Of a stretch of DNA of 64,000 nucleotides, positions 8,619 through 17,338 are shown piece by piece. The position numbers and the translations under genes were made by a program. The DNA lies in the NCBI GenBank assembly GCA_963702935.1, contig OY969772.1, positions 124,001 to 188,000 on the forward strand, written 5' to 3'. Within the stretch, counting starts at the first letter, position 1. The number at the start of each line of letters is the position of its first letter. The notes under the pieces are model-generated. The model saw only the letters and a program-made list of their open reading frames with translations. It had not been told where the DNA came from and did not search any database. Source of the stretch: DAOTWA01 sp963702935 (GTDB lineage Bacteria; Chloroflexota; Anaerolineae; Anaerolineales; Anaerolineaceae).

Positions 8619-10277
8619 ATGGCAGAATACGCAATTCCGAAAATTGATCTTCCAAACCAGATTGGTGAAAATGAAGCCATCTTAATCGCGAGTGGCGACC
8701 TGCGACTGTCGGCCAACCAAATGTGCTGGCCGGCCCAGGAGGAGATGGAACGGGGCCTGATGGCCGCCTTCGAAAAGGAGGGTCTCCGGGTCCTCCGTGG
8801 GCACCCCTTCGATCCTGTGGAGAAACACGGGTTTATATCGAGCCAGAGGATGGGAATGGATGTCTTCAAGCACATTCACCCCGATGCGCGCCTGATCGTT
8901 GCAGAAGCGGTCTGGCAATACAGCTACCACGTTCTGGCCGGCCTGCGCGATCACCGGGGACCTATCCTGACCGTTGCCAATTGGAGCGGCCAATGGCCAG
9001 GGCTGGTAGGCTTGCTCAATTTGAACGCTTCTTTGACCAAGATGGGCGTCTCGTACAGCACCATCTGGAGTCGAGATTTTAGCGATGCTTACTTCCTGAA
9101 CGGGGTGCGCCAATGGATTCAGACGGGCCGCATCGCGCACGACACGAGCCACGTAAGAGACCTGGATTTGCAGCAAATTCCACAGGCAGAAGGAGCCTTA
9201 GGGAGAGCGCTGGCGCAGAAGCTTCAATTCGAAAAGGCCATCCTGGGCATCTTCGACGAAGGCTGCATGGGCATGTATAACGCCATCCTGGAGGATGAAT
9301 TGCTCAATCCCATGGGGGTATACAAGGAACGGCTCAGCCAGTCGGCGCTGCTCGCCGAGATGCGCAGCATCTCTGACGCTGAAGCGCAAAATGCGCGGGC
9401 CTGGTTGGACGCCAAAGGAGCCCAGTTTCACACCGGAAAAGATGGCGCTCTTGAGCTAACGGATGCCCAGATCTTAGACCAATTGAAGATGTACATCGCG
9501 GCGGTACGGATGGCCGACCGCTTCGGCTGTGATGCCATTGGCATCCAATACCAGCAGGGTCTGAAGGATATGGTGCCAGCCTCAGACCTGGCCGAAGGGT
9601 TATTGAACAACGTGGATCGCCCCCCGGTGCGCCATCCCGAGACCCGCAAAGAGCTTTTCGCCGGCCGGGCAATTCCCCATTTCAACGAGGCCGACGAGGG
9701 CAGCGGGCTGGACGCCCTCGTGACGAACCTGATCTGGAATTCCATGCGCCTGGACCCGGCTACCACCCTGCACGATATCCGTTGGGGCGAGCACTACTCG
9801 GGGGATGGAATAGATGATTTCGTGTGGCTCTTTCAAATCTCGGGGGCTGTTCCAGCCTCTCACCTGGCAGGCGGTTATCGAGGGGCATCCAGCGACCGCC
9901 AACCACCGATGTATTTCCCCATGGGGGGCGGGACGCTCAAGGGAGTATGCAAACCGGGCGAAATCGTATGGAGCCGCGTGTTCATCATGGACGGCCGGCT
10001 CCACGCGGACCTTGGACGGGGCAGAGCGGTCTCCTTGCCGGCCGATGAAATCAATCGCCGCTGGCAGGCGACCACTCCCGAATGGCCCATGATGAACGCC
10101 GTATTGGACGGCGTTACGCGTGACCAAATGATGGCGCGCCACAAGTCCAATCACATCAACGTGGCCTACGCGCCAGATGCCGCCACAGCCGACCGGGCGC
10201 TATGGGCGAAAGCGGCCATGTTCCACGAAATGGGTATCTGGGTGCATCTGTGCGGAAGAATCAATTCAAAGGAGTGA
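8619..10277 (+). CDS. L-fucose/L-arabinose isomerase-family protein
   Basis: This 552-residue protein resembles the FucI-type aldose-ketose isomerases. The region IFDEGCMGMYNAI matches the acidic metal-site segment of that family, and AIGIQYQQGLKD and the C-terminal domain with HLCGRIN fit as well. FucI enzymes use Mn2+ held by Glu, Asp and His. The start at 8619 follows a GAGAGG ribosome site; the open frame to 8523 lacks one. It is followed closely by an FGGY sugar kinase, the classic isomerase-kinase pair that turns an aldose into a phosphorylated ketose. The sugar cannot be named from sequence alone. Confidence 0.8.
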   Translation: MAEYAIPKIDLPNQIGENEAILIASGDLRLSANQMCWPAQEEMERGLMAAFEKEGLRVLRGHPFDPVEKHGFISSQRMGMDVFKHIHPDARLIVAEAVWQYSYHVLAGLRDHRGPILTVANWSGQWPGLVGLLNLNASLTKMGVSYSTIWSRDFSDAYFLNGVRQWIQTGRIAHDTSHVRDLDLQQIPQAEGALGRALAQKLQFEKAILGIFDEGCMGMYNAILEDELLNPMGVYKERLSQSALLAEMRSISDAEAQNARAWLDAKGAQFHTGKDGALELTDAQILDQLKMYIAAVRMADRFGCDAIGIQYQQGLKDMVPASDLAEGLLNNVDRPPVRHPETRKELFAGRAIPHFNEADEGSGLDALVTNLIWNSMRLDPATTLHDIRWGEHYSGDGIDDFVWLFQISGAVPASHLAGGYRGASSDRQPPMYFPMGGGTLKGVCKPGEIVWSRVFIMDGRLHADLGRGRAVSLPADEINRRWQATTPEWPMMNAVLDGVTRDQMMARHKSNHINVAYAPDAATADRALWAKAAMFHEMGIWVHLCGRINSKE

Positions 10278-10282
10278 CGAAT

Positions 10283-11782
10283 ATGAGCCGGCTACTTTTG
10301 GGAATCGACGTGGGAACGTATAGCAGCAAGGGCGTGCTGGTCGAACCGGATGGAAGCATCGTTCGATCTCACGTAGTCGAGCACGAGATGGCCATTCCAC
10401 ATCCTGGGTGGGCAGAACAAGACGCCGACCAGGTCTGGTGGGGAGACGTGGTGAAATTATGCCGCCTGCTCCTGGATGGGAATCCCTACACAGGCGAGGA
10501 CGTCGGTGGTGTGGCCCTCAGCGCCATCGGACCCTGCATGTTGCCCCTGGATGCGTCCGGCCGGCCACTCCGCCCCGGGATTCTCTACGGAGTGGACACG
10601 CGGGCGAGTGAGGAAATCTCCTTCCTCAACCACAAGCTTGGAGAAGATGTAATCTATGAATTTTCGGGAATGGACTTGAGCAGCCAGGCAATTGGCCCCA
10701 AGATTCTGTGGATGAAACACCACGAGCCGGAGCTGTGGAAAAAAGTGGAGCACATCACGACGGCCAGCAGCTACCTGATCTACCGGCTAACCGGCGAAAA
10801 AGTCATGGATCGCCATACGGCCAGCCACTACATGCCCTTGATCGACATCCATAAGCTGGAATGGTCAGATCGTTTCTCCGACGAGATCGTGGATCTGAAC
10901 AAATTACCGCGGCTGGGCTGGAGTGATGAGGTCGCCGGCCAGGTACAGCCGGCCGGCGCTGCGGAAACAGGGCTGAAAACTGGCACCCCGGTGGCGGTCG
11001 GCGCTGTAGATGCGCTGAGTGAAGCGATCAGCGTGGGGGTCGTAAGGCCAGGCGACCTGATGATCATGTACGGAAGCACGGCCTTTTTTATCCTGGTGCT
11101 GACCGAGCCCCGGCCTGATCCGCGCACCTGGACGGTCGCCGGAGCCTTCCGCGGGCAATACAACCTGGCGGCGGGCATGGCCACCACCGGATCTCTGACG
11201 CGCTGGTTCCGAGACGAATTTGCCGCCGATCTGGAGAAAGAATCCGCCTACAATGCCTTGTTTGCCGCCGCGGCTGAAGTCGAGCCTGGGGCTAACGGGC
11301 TTCTCCTGCTCCCCTATTTTAGCGGCGAGCGCACGCCGATCAACGATCCGAGGGCCCGAGGGGTCATCGCGGGGCTGACCCTGTCTCACACCCGCTCTCA
11401 CGTGTATCGCGCCGTGCTGGAGGGCGTGGCCTACGGCATCCGGCACAACATCGAGACCTTCCGGTCCATCGGCGCGAACGTCCAGCGCATCGTGGCCGTA
11501 GGCGGCGGCGCCAAAGGTCCCGTATGGCTCCAGATCGTGTCGGACGTGACGGGGCTTCCACAGCTCGTGCCGGCCAACACCATTGGCGCCAGCTACGGGG
11601 ACGCTTTCCTGGCAGGGTTAGCCGCCGGAATCGTCAACCGGGAGGATCTAAATCATTGGGTCGTTCCCGGAAGGACCATCCTGCCCAACGAGCGGAGCAA
11701 AGGCCGTTACGACGGATACTACGGCAACTACCTGGCGCTGTACGACCAGACCCGAGCGATAGTCCACGATTTATCCCGGTAA
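10283..11782 (+). CDS. FGGY-family carbohydrate kinase (xylulokinase-like)
   Basis: This 499-residue kinase has two actin-like domains. The N-terminal phosphate loop LGIDVGTYSSKGV, the catalytic Asp in VGAVDALSEA, and the C-terminal adenosine motif AVGGGAKGPVW are all present. It would phosphorylate the ketose made by the upstream isomerase; the two genes are separated by only 5 bp with a GGAG ribosome site in the junction. It is the last gene of the sugar locus. Family level is certain; whether the substrate is xylulose, ribulose, fuculose or another ketose is not. Confidence 0.92.
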   Translation: MSRLLLGIDVGTYSSKGVLVEPDGSIVRSHVVEHEMAIPHPGWAEQDADQVWWGDVVKLCRLLLDGNPYTGEDVGGVALSAIGPCMLPLDASGRPLRPGILYGVDTRASEEISFLNHKLGEDVIYEFSGMDLSSQAIGPKILWMKHHEPELWKKVEHITTASSYLIYRLTGEKVMDRHTASHYMPLIDIHKLEWSDRFSDEIVDLNKLPRLGWSDEVAGQVQPAGAAETGLKTGTPVAVGAVDALSEAISVGVVRPGDLMIMYGSTAFFILVLTEPRPDPRTWTVAGAFRGQYNLAAGMATTGSLTRWFRDEFAADLEKESAYNALFAAAAEVEPGANGLLLLPYFSGERTPINDPRARGVIAGLTLSHTRSHVYRAVLEGVAYGIRHNIETFRSIGANVQRIVAVGGGAKGPVWLQIVSDVTGLPQLVPANTIGASYGDAFLAGLAAGIVNREDLNHWVVPGRTILPNERSKGRYDGYYGNYLALYDQTRAIVHDLSR

Positions 11783-12134
11783 ATCAAGCCCAACGGTGGC
11801 CGGGGGCTTTGAGGAGACCCCCGGACCGTCGCAATCTACGCACCAAACCGCTTCCCTTGCCTGTGGTACGCCGAGGCGCATTTACTGGCCGGTTAAATTC
11901 CCCACCGGCCGGGCAGATCTGGCGCAGTTATTATAATGAATTCCTGCGGGCTGCCCTGTAACCCACCGTCCCTGTTTCACCGGTTTCGCTCGCCAACGGC
12001 CGATGGGGGAGTTCCGGAGTGGAGAACAAACTCATCCAAGGCGATCAGACCTGCCCACTCCACTCACTGACCGATCTTTTAGACGTTCATGGTAAACTTG
12101 ACGTAGAAAACCACGAAAAGGTTACCTACGTAAA
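11783..12134. other. 352-bp intergenic stretch
   Basis: No convincing gene is present. It holds a 7-bp stem (CCGGGGG/CCCCCGG) at about 11816-11840 and a second one (GGCCGGT/ACCGGCC) at about 11891-11916. Neither is followed by a T-run. Close to mvaD, TTGACG at 12098-12103 could be a -35 box, but the matching -10 is poor. Confidence 0.5.
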
Positions 12135-13109
12135 ATGCCTGATCTCACGGCAACTGCGGTTGCAAATGCTAACATCGCCTTCATCAAATATTGGGGCAAT
12201 CGCGATGCCCGGCTGCGCCTGCCCGCCAACGGCTCCATCTCCATGAACCTGGACGGCCTGCAAACCCGCACCAGCGTCTCCTTCGACGCGGCCCTCCTGG
12301 AGGACCGCCTGTGGATCAACGGCCAGGCGGTGGCCGGCGCCGGGCTGGCGCGCGTCAGCACGCTGCTGAGCGAGGTGCGCCGCCAGGCGAATTCGTCCCT
12401 CTATGCCCGCGTGGACAGCCAGAACAACTTCCCGGCGGGGGCCGGCATCGCCTCCTCGGCGGCGGCCTTCGCCGCGCTCAGCCTGGCCGCCACGGCCGCC
12501 CTGGGGCTAGACCTGCCCCTGAAAGCGCTGTCGCGCCTGGCGCGGCTGGGCTCCGGCTCGGCCTGCCGCTCCGTGCCGGGCGGCTTCGTCGAGTGGCAGG
12601 CCGGCGAATCCGACGCCGACTCGTACGCCTTCAGCCTGGCTCCCCCCGAGCACTGGGAGCTGGTGGACCACGTGGCCATCGTCAGCCAGGCGCGCAAAGC
12701 AGTCGGGTCGAGCGAGGGTCACGCCCTGGCCGAGAGCAGCCCGCTGCAGGCCGCCCGCGTGGAAGACGCCCCGCGCCGTTTGAACCTGTGCCGCAAGGCC
12801 ATCCTGAAGCGGGACTTCGAGGCGCTGGCCGGCGTGGTCGAGCTGGACAGCAACCTGATGCACGCCGTCATGATGACCTCCACGCCCGGCCTGTTCTATT
12901 GGGAGCCGGCTACCCTGGGGGTCATGCAAGCCGTGCAGGCCTGGCGCAAATCCGGGCTGGCGGTCTGTTACACCATCGACGCCGGGCCCAACGTGCACGT
13001 GCTCTGTCCGGCGGAGGCCGCGCCGCAGGTTTCCCAACAGTTGCAGGCCCTCCCCGGCGTCTTGAGCGTGCTGTCGGCGGCCCCGGGCGGCCCTGCCCGC
13101 CTGGAATGA
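12135..13109 (+). CDS. mvaD: diphosphomevalonate decarboxylase (GHMP family)
   Basis: This 324-residue protein has the N-terminal signature ANANIAFIKYWGNRD, the phosphate loop AGIASSAAAFAALSLAA, and VCYTIDAGPNVHVLC with the Asp and Asn near the active site. It makes isopentenyl diphosphate in the mevalonate route, which is known from some Chloroflexota. The usual Lys after YWG is Asn here (YWGNRD). In the same phylum, Roseiflexus has a related enzyme that acts on mevalonate 5-phosphate instead, so substrate specificity is open. No other mevalonate-pathway gene lies in the window. Confidence 0.9.
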   Translation: MPDLTATAVANANIAFIKYWGNRDARLRLPANGSISMNLDGLQTRTSVSFDAALLEDRLWINGQAVAGAGLARVSTLLSEVRRQANSSLYARVDSQNNFPAGAGIASSAAAFAALSLAATAALGLDLPLKALSRLARLGSGSACRSVPGGFVEWQAGESDADSYAFSLAPPEHWELVDHVAIVSQARKAVGSSEGHALAESSPLQAARVEDAPRRLNLCRKAILKRDFEALAGVVELDSNLMHAVMMTSTPGLFYWEPATLGVMQAVQAWRKSGLAVCYTIDAGPNVHVLCPAEAAPQVSQQLQALPGVLSVLSAAPGGPARLE

Positions 13110-13123
13110 GGGCGAGCGGAGCT

Positions 13124-13275
13124 GGCGGCTTTGGAAAGCCGCCCTACGTAAATGAGCCAGGCCCAACGTAGGGCGGGATTCCACATCCCGCCGTACCGAC
13201 GGAACCGGCGGCTTTGGAAAGCCGCCCTACGTGAACGAGCCGGGCTTAACGTAGGGCGGGATGCCACATCCCGCC
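13124..13275. repeat. tandem repeat, two 83-bp units each with two hairpins
   Basis: The two units are offset by 83 bp. Hairpin A (13124-13143, 13207-13226) is an 8-bp stem GGCGGCTT/AAGCCGCC with loop TGGA. Hairpin B (13172-13192, 13255-13275) is an 8-bp stem GGCGGGAT/ATCCCGCC with loop TCCAC or GCCAC. The A loop TGGA is complementary to TCCA in the first B loop. The array fills most of the gap between mvaD and rseP. A related array lies at 48541-49004. Confidence 0.85.
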
Positions 13276-13302
13276 GCACCGGGGAAGATATTCGTCAGTT
13301 TG

Positions 13303-13332
13303 TTGATAAGAATCGCCATAATCAGATATAAT
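13303..13332 (+). promoter_or_regulatory. sigma70-type promoter for rseP operon
   Basis: TTGATA at 13303-13308 and a perfect TATAAT at 13327-13332 are separated by 18 bp. It is located 68 bp before the rseP start, after the hairpin repeats. Confidence 0.65.
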
Positions 13333-13400
13333 GAAAAGAAGTCAGAGGATGCTCATCGAAAGAACATAAACGCAAGGAACGACTTGCTTAAAGGTAAATC

Positions 13401-14504
13401 ATGAATATCTCCAGCAGCTTTTTGGTCACACTGATCCAGTTTATCATCGTACTGGGTCTGCTTTTATTCTCTCACGAGTTCGGCCATTTCATCGTCGCGC
13501 GCTTGCTCAAAATCGAGGTGGAAGAATTCGGGTTCGGCTTTCCCCCTCGTCTGGTAAAGCTTTTTACGCTCAGCGGCACTGAGTTCACCTTGAATTGGAT
13601 CCCCTTCGGCGCTTTCGTGCGCATCAAGGGCGAGAATGACCCCGACGTCCCCGGCGGGATGGCGGCCTCCAATCCCTGGAAGCGCCTGGCCGTCTTGTTG
13701 GGCGGGCCGGGCATGAACATCCTGGTGGGCATCCTGCTCTTCAGCGTGCTGTTCATGCGCCTGGGCGTGCCCGACACCAGCGTCGTGCAGGTGATGGACG
13801 TAACGGCGAACACCCCGGCCGCCTCCGCAGGCTTGATGGCCGGAGACGTGATCACCCAGGTCAACAACACACCCATCACTACCATGGAGAACCTTCAGTC
13901 CGCCATCTCGTCCAACCTGGATAAATCCACCCAGATCACTTTCCTGAGAGACGGGAAGAGCACCACGGTGGACCTCGTCCCGCGCTCCAACCCGCCGCAA
14001 GGCCAGGGAGCCATCGGCATCACCATGGGGTATCCGTATAAGCCCGTATCGTGGGGGCAGGCCGTGCCCACCGCCGTTCAGGCCACCTACGAGCAAGCTT
14101 ACCAGCTCGTCATGCTGCCGGTGAGGTTGATCGAGGGCAGCATCCCGGCCTCTCAGGCGCGCGTGGTCGGGCCGGTGGGCATCTTCGACATGTACCAGCA
14201 AGCAGTGCAGATGGACTCGCAGGCCGGCAGTAGCTCTGGCAGCACTCCCAGCTCTCAGACGCCCGAAATCAACGTGCTCTACCTGATAAGCACCATCTCG
14301 GTGGCATTGGGCTTCACCAACCTGCTGCCTATCCCCGCCCTGGACGGCGGGCGCATCCTGTTCGTGCTCCCGGAGATCCTGCTGCGCCGCAAAGTGCCCG
14401 CCAAATACGAGAATCTGATCCACCTGATTGGCTTCGCGGCTCTGCTGTTGTTCATCAGCTACGTCACCTTGCAGGACCTGGTCAACCCGGTGGTCCTGCC
14501 CTGA
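13401..14504 (+). CDS. rseP: site-2 protease, RseP/M50 family zinc metalloprotease
   Basis: This 367-residue membrane protease has HEFGH (residues 25-29) inside the first membrane helix. A PDZ domain (VMDVTANTPAASAGLMAGDVI) occupies the middle, and the LDGG motif in PIPALDGGRILF, which supplies the third zinc ligand, is in the C-terminal membrane region. RseP-type enzymes cut membrane-anchored regulators such as anti-sigma factors within the bilayer. A good promoter precedes it, and the HEAT-repeat gene follows 30 bp later. The substrate is not identifiable here. Confidence 0.93.
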   Translation: MNISSSFLVTLIQFIIVLGLLLFSHEFGHFIVARLLKIEVEEFGFGFPPRLVKLFTLSGTEFTLNWIPFGAFVRIKGENDPDVPGGMAASNPWKRLAVLLGGPGMNILVGILLFSVLFMRLGVPDTSVVQVMDVTANTPAASAGLMAGDVITQVNNTPITTMENLQSAISSNLDKSTQITFLRDGKSTTVDLVPRSNPPQGQGAIGITMGYPYKPVSWGQAVPTAVQATYEQAYQLVMLPVRLIEGSIPASQARVVGPVGIFDMYQQAVQMDSQAGSSSGSTPSSQTPEINVLYLISTISVALGFTNLLPIPALDGGRILFVLPEILLRRKVPAKYENLIHLIGFAALLLFISYVTLQDLVNPVVLP

Positions 14505-14534
14505 TCTATATCTGCCCGATTGAAGACAAAAATT

Positions 14535-15590
14535 ATGGCAAAGAACAACCCCTCAAAAGTATCGTTTGCGAAAATCTTGGAGGCGCTCCAGGACACCGGC
14601 GCCCCCTTTTCCCCTATTTACCTGCACCGCTTCTCAGATCTGGCACCGGAGGATCTGGCGAGCTTCAAGGACGCGTGGCCCAAAGTGCCCACCGCCAGGC
14701 GCCAGGCGCTGCTCGAAGACCTGGAAGAATTGGCCGAATCGGACACCTTGTTGAATTTTGACGACCTGGGCCGTTTCGCCTTGCAAGACAGCGACCCCCA
14801 GGTAAGAATCCGGGCGATCAACCTGTTATGGGAGACCGAGGACAAGAAGCTCATCCCGGTTTATCTGCGCATGCTCACTGAAGACGCCGACACCGAAGTA
14901 CGCGCCGCGGCCGCCTCTGCCCTGGGGCTGTACGTATACCTGGGGGAATTGGAGGAGATCCCGGAGGAGACGCACAAGCAGGTCGAAGACAGCCTGCTCA
15001 CCGCCGCCACGGGCGACGAGCCGGTCATCGTGCGCCGGCGCGCCCTGGAATCCCTGGGGTATTCCAGCCGGCCTGAAGTGCCTCCCCTGGTGGAAGCCGC
15101 TTACCGCAAAGGCAATCCTGACTGGCTGGCCGCGGCTCTGTTTGCCATGGGGCGCTCAGCCAACCAGCGGTGGCGCGACAACGTGATGGAAATGTTCGAC
15201 CACGCCTCAGAACAGGTGCGCATGGAGGCCGTGCGGGCCGCCGGCGAGCTGTCCCTGGATTCGGCGCGCATCCCTCTGCTGAAGATGCTGCGCGAGGAAG
15301 GCGAAGAGGACGACGACGTGCGCCTGACGGCCATCTGGGCCTTATCGCAGATCGGCGGAGAGCACGTGCGTGATGTTCTCGAGGGCCTGCTGGAGGCATC
15401 CGAAGACGATGACGAGGCCGGTTTCCTGGAGAATGCGCTGGATAACTTGAGCTTCACCGAGGACCTGTCGCAGTTCGACCTATTCGCTTATGACCCGGAG
15501 GGTGAAGATCCCCTCCTGGAAGAAGATGACGACGACTTCCTGGACGAAGGCGACGAGGATACGCTCCTGGACGAAGATCAAGAGGCCTAG
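14535..15590 (+). CDS. HEAT-repeat protein with acidic C-terminus
   Basis: This protein of about 351 residues consists mostly of HEAT-like helical repeats (for example DPQVRIRAINLLWETED, DTEVRAAAASALGLYV, SEQVRMEAVRAAGELS). It ends in a strongly acidic tail of about 40 residues rich in Asp and Glu. HEAT proteins usually serve as binding scaffolds; no enzyme motif is visible. An in-frame TTG at 14520 would add five residues, but ATG at 14535 is preferred. Its stop lies 10 bp before the next gene, so it is probably co-transcribed with the downstream protease gene. The partner is unknown. Confidence 0.82.
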   Translation: MAKNNPSKVSFAKILEALQDTGAPFSPIYLHRFSDLAPEDLASFKDAWPKVPTARRQALLEDLEELAESDTLLNFDDLGRFALQDSDPQVRIRAINLLWETEDKKLIPVYLRMLTEDADTEVRAAAASALGLYVYLGELEEIPEETHKQVEDSLLTAATGDEPVIVRRRALESLGYSSRPEVPPLVEAAYRKGNPDWLAAALFAMGRSANQRWRDNVMEMFDHASEQVRMEAVRAAGELSLDSARIPLLKMLREEGEEDDDVRLTAIWALSQIGGEHVRDVLEGLLEASEDDDEAGFLENALDNLSFTEDLSQFDLFAYDPEGEDPLLEEDDDDFLDEGDEDTLLDEDQEA

Positions 15591-15600
15591 GGGGCCTTCT

Positions 15601-16812
15601 ATGCCGCATTTCCTGCTCGCCCTTGCCCTCATCGGGAATCTGTTTAGCACCGTGCAGCCTCAACCCCTCGGGGCAAACGTGCAGGTGACCGACACCCACA
15701 TCGACTATCGCTTTGGGGACGAGATTACCTTCCAGGCCAGGCTGGTCTCGGATACGCCCATCCAGCAAACCGCCCTGTTCTTCCAGCCCACCGGGGAAGA
15801 CACCCGCGTGGAGCCGGTCACAGCGGATGGACAGGGGAACGTAAGCTACGAGTATTTGATCCAGGGCCAGCCCATTCGCCCCTTCGCGCGCGTGTATTAC
15901 TGGTTCCAGATCACCACCGGCGACGGCAGCCAGACCACCAGCCCCTCCTTCTGGTTCGACTATAACGACAACCGTTACCAATGGCAAAGCCTGGAAAACC
16001 CGGTCTTTCACATCCATTGGTACGCTGGGGGCACCGACTTCGGGCAAACCGTCGCCAACGTGGCCCAATCCGGTTTGCAATCGGCGCAAAGCCTGATCCC
16101 CATCACGCCGGCGGGGCCGCTGGACATCTACGTCTATTCTCAGGCCGGCGACCTCCAATCCGCGCTCCAGTTGGGCGGGCAGCCCTGGACGGCCGGTTAC
16201 GCCAACCCGGACCTGGGAGTGGTGATGGTTTCCATCCCAACCGGGCCCGAGCAAAGCCTGGAGCTGGAGCGCCAGATCCCGCACGAGATTTCCCACGTGC
16301 TCCTGTATCAAGCGACCGGCGCAGGCTATACGAAGATTCCTATCTGGCTGACAGAGGGCCTGGCTTCGGTGGCCGAGCTGTATCCCAACCCCGATTACCA
16401 GCGCGCCCTGGATAATGCCCGGGAGAACGACGCCCTGCTGCCCATCAGCTCGCTGTGCCAATCCTTCCCGCAGGCTGCCTCGGACGCCTTCCTGGCTTAC
16501 GCCAAATCGGCTTCCTTCACACGTTATCTGCACGACCACTACGGCACCACCGGCTTGCAAAATCTGATCCAGCGCTACACAGACGGCATGGGCTGCTCGG
16601 AAGCGCCCGCGGCGGTCTTCGGCGTCTCTATGGACCAGTTGGAGGCGCGCTGGAAGCTCGACAACCTGGCGGCCACCCCCGCCTGGGTGGCTTTCAAAAA
16701 CCTGGCGCCTTACCTGGCGCTGTTCGCCCTGCTCCTGGTCGTACCCTTGATCGCCCTGCTGCGCAGCTTGCGGAAGCGCCAACCCACTACTCACCCGGAG
16801 GCGCTCAAATAA
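15601..16812 (+). CDS. membrane-anchored peptidase MA-like metalloprotease
   Basis: This 403-residue protein begins with a short signal sequence (PHFLLALALIGNLFS). A beta-rich region follows, then a gluzincin-type catalytic centre with HEISH at residues 228-232 and a downstream Glu in WLTEGLASVAE. This matches the peptidase MA-like family. A single membrane helix (about residues 372-390, ALFALLLVVPLIALL) with a basic tail anchors it at the C-terminus, so the catalytic domain is probably outside the cytoplasm. The open frame upstream to 15490 overlaps the HEAT gene and is discarded. Confidence 0.87.
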   Translation: MPHFLLALALIGNLFSTVQPQPLGANVQVTDTHIDYRFGDEITFQARLVSDTPIQQTALFFQPTGEDTRVEPVTADGQGNVSYEYLIQGQPIRPFARVYYWFQITTGDGSQTTSPSFWFDYNDNRYQWQSLENPVFHIHWYAGGTDFGQTVANVAQSGLQSAQSLIPITPAGPLDIYVYSQAGDLQSALQLGGQPWTAGYANPDLGVVMVSIPTGPEQSLELERQIPHEISHVLLYQATGAGYTKIPIWLTEGLASVAELYPNPDYQRALDNARENDALLPISSLCQSFPQAASDAFLAYAKSASFTRYLHDHYGTTGLQNLIQRYTDGMGCSEAPAAVFGVSMDQLEARWKLDNLAATPAWVAFKNLAPYLALFALLLVVPLIALLRSLRKRQPTTHPEALK

Positions 16813-16826
16813 GTCCCCAAACGGCG

Positions 16827-17102
16827 GTGCGTCTGCACGTCTTCGTGGACGGCCGCGTGCAAGGCGTGGGCTTTCGCTATTTCGTGGTGCAGGTAGCCGA
16901 GCTCTTGCAGGTGAACGGCTGGGTGCGCAACACCGGCGACGGCCGGGTGGAAGTGATGGCCGAAGGGGAGCGCGACGTGCTGGACAAGCTGTTGGAATAC
17001 CTGGGGAAAGGCCCCCGCGCGGCCTTCGTCAGCGAGGTGCGCCAGGAGTGGGAGGCGGCTACGGGAGAATTCACTTATTTCGAAGTCCGGCAGACTTATT
17101 AA
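16827..17102 (+). CDS. acyP: acylphosphatase
   Basis: This 91-residue protein has the normal family length and the two signatures VDGRVQGVGFRYF (phosphate-binding Arg) and NGWVRNTGDGRVEV (catalytic Asn). It hydrolyses acyl phosphates such as carbamoyl- or acetyl-phosphate. No ATG is available; GTG at 16827 is the only sensible start, since the longer open frame from 16455 runs out of phase through the protease gene. The start lies 14 bp after the protease stop, so the gene is probably part of that operon. Confidence 0.9.
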   Translation: MRLHVFVDGRVQGVGFRYFVVQVAELLQVNGWVRNTGDGRVEVMAEGERDVLDKLLEYLGKGPRAAFVSEVRQEWEAATGEFTYFEVRQTY

Positions 17103-17126
17103 ATGTCCGTTGGGGGCCTGGATTCT

Positions 17127-17220
17127 TACCACAAAGGGCACCAAGCACACCAAGGGGAAAAGAAGACCATAAAGAAAGAATCCACAAAAACCTGGTGTTC
17201 TTTGTGCTCTTGGTGGTTTA
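17127..17220. repeat. imperfect inverted repeat, about 28-base arms
   Basis: The left arm (17127-17155, ACCACAAAGGGCACCAAG...) and right arm (17191-17220, ...GTGCTCTTGGTGGTTTA) are complementary at most positions. A remnant resembling the right arm occurs at about 31768-31800 after the second IS copy. No gene lies here. Confidence 0.55.
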
Positions 17221-17246
17221 CGGCTTTCACCTATCCCGAAATCGAC

Positions 17247-17286
17247 AGGAGAGTAGGGGCGCAGCATATTGCGCCCCTACTCTCCT
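17247..17286. repeat. perfect 17-bp-stem hairpin
   Basis: Arms at 17247-17263 and 17270-17286 (AGGAGAGTAGGGGCGCA and complement) flank the loop GCATAT. No T-run follows on either side. It lies between the convergent acylphosphatase and secreted-protein genes, where it could act as a transcription barrier or simply be a dispersed palindromic repeat. Confidence 0.75.
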
Positions 17287-17338
17287 CAGTTCGTTATGGG
17301 CGGGAGGTCGAAGCCCGCCCTTCCATCTTACGTCGCAT

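Noticed and set aside
11816..11916. Terminator after the FGGY kinase gene
   Set aside because: Two GC-rich stems exist, but neither is followed by a run of T, so I did not call a rho-independent terminator.
12019..12246. Small plus-strand frame before mvaD
   Set aside because: It overlaps mvaD in another phase, lacks a ribosome site and shows no protein-like pattern.
15454..16794. 446-codon minus-strand frame opposite the MA-like protease
   Set aside because: Shadow of the protease gene with no recognisable protein features.
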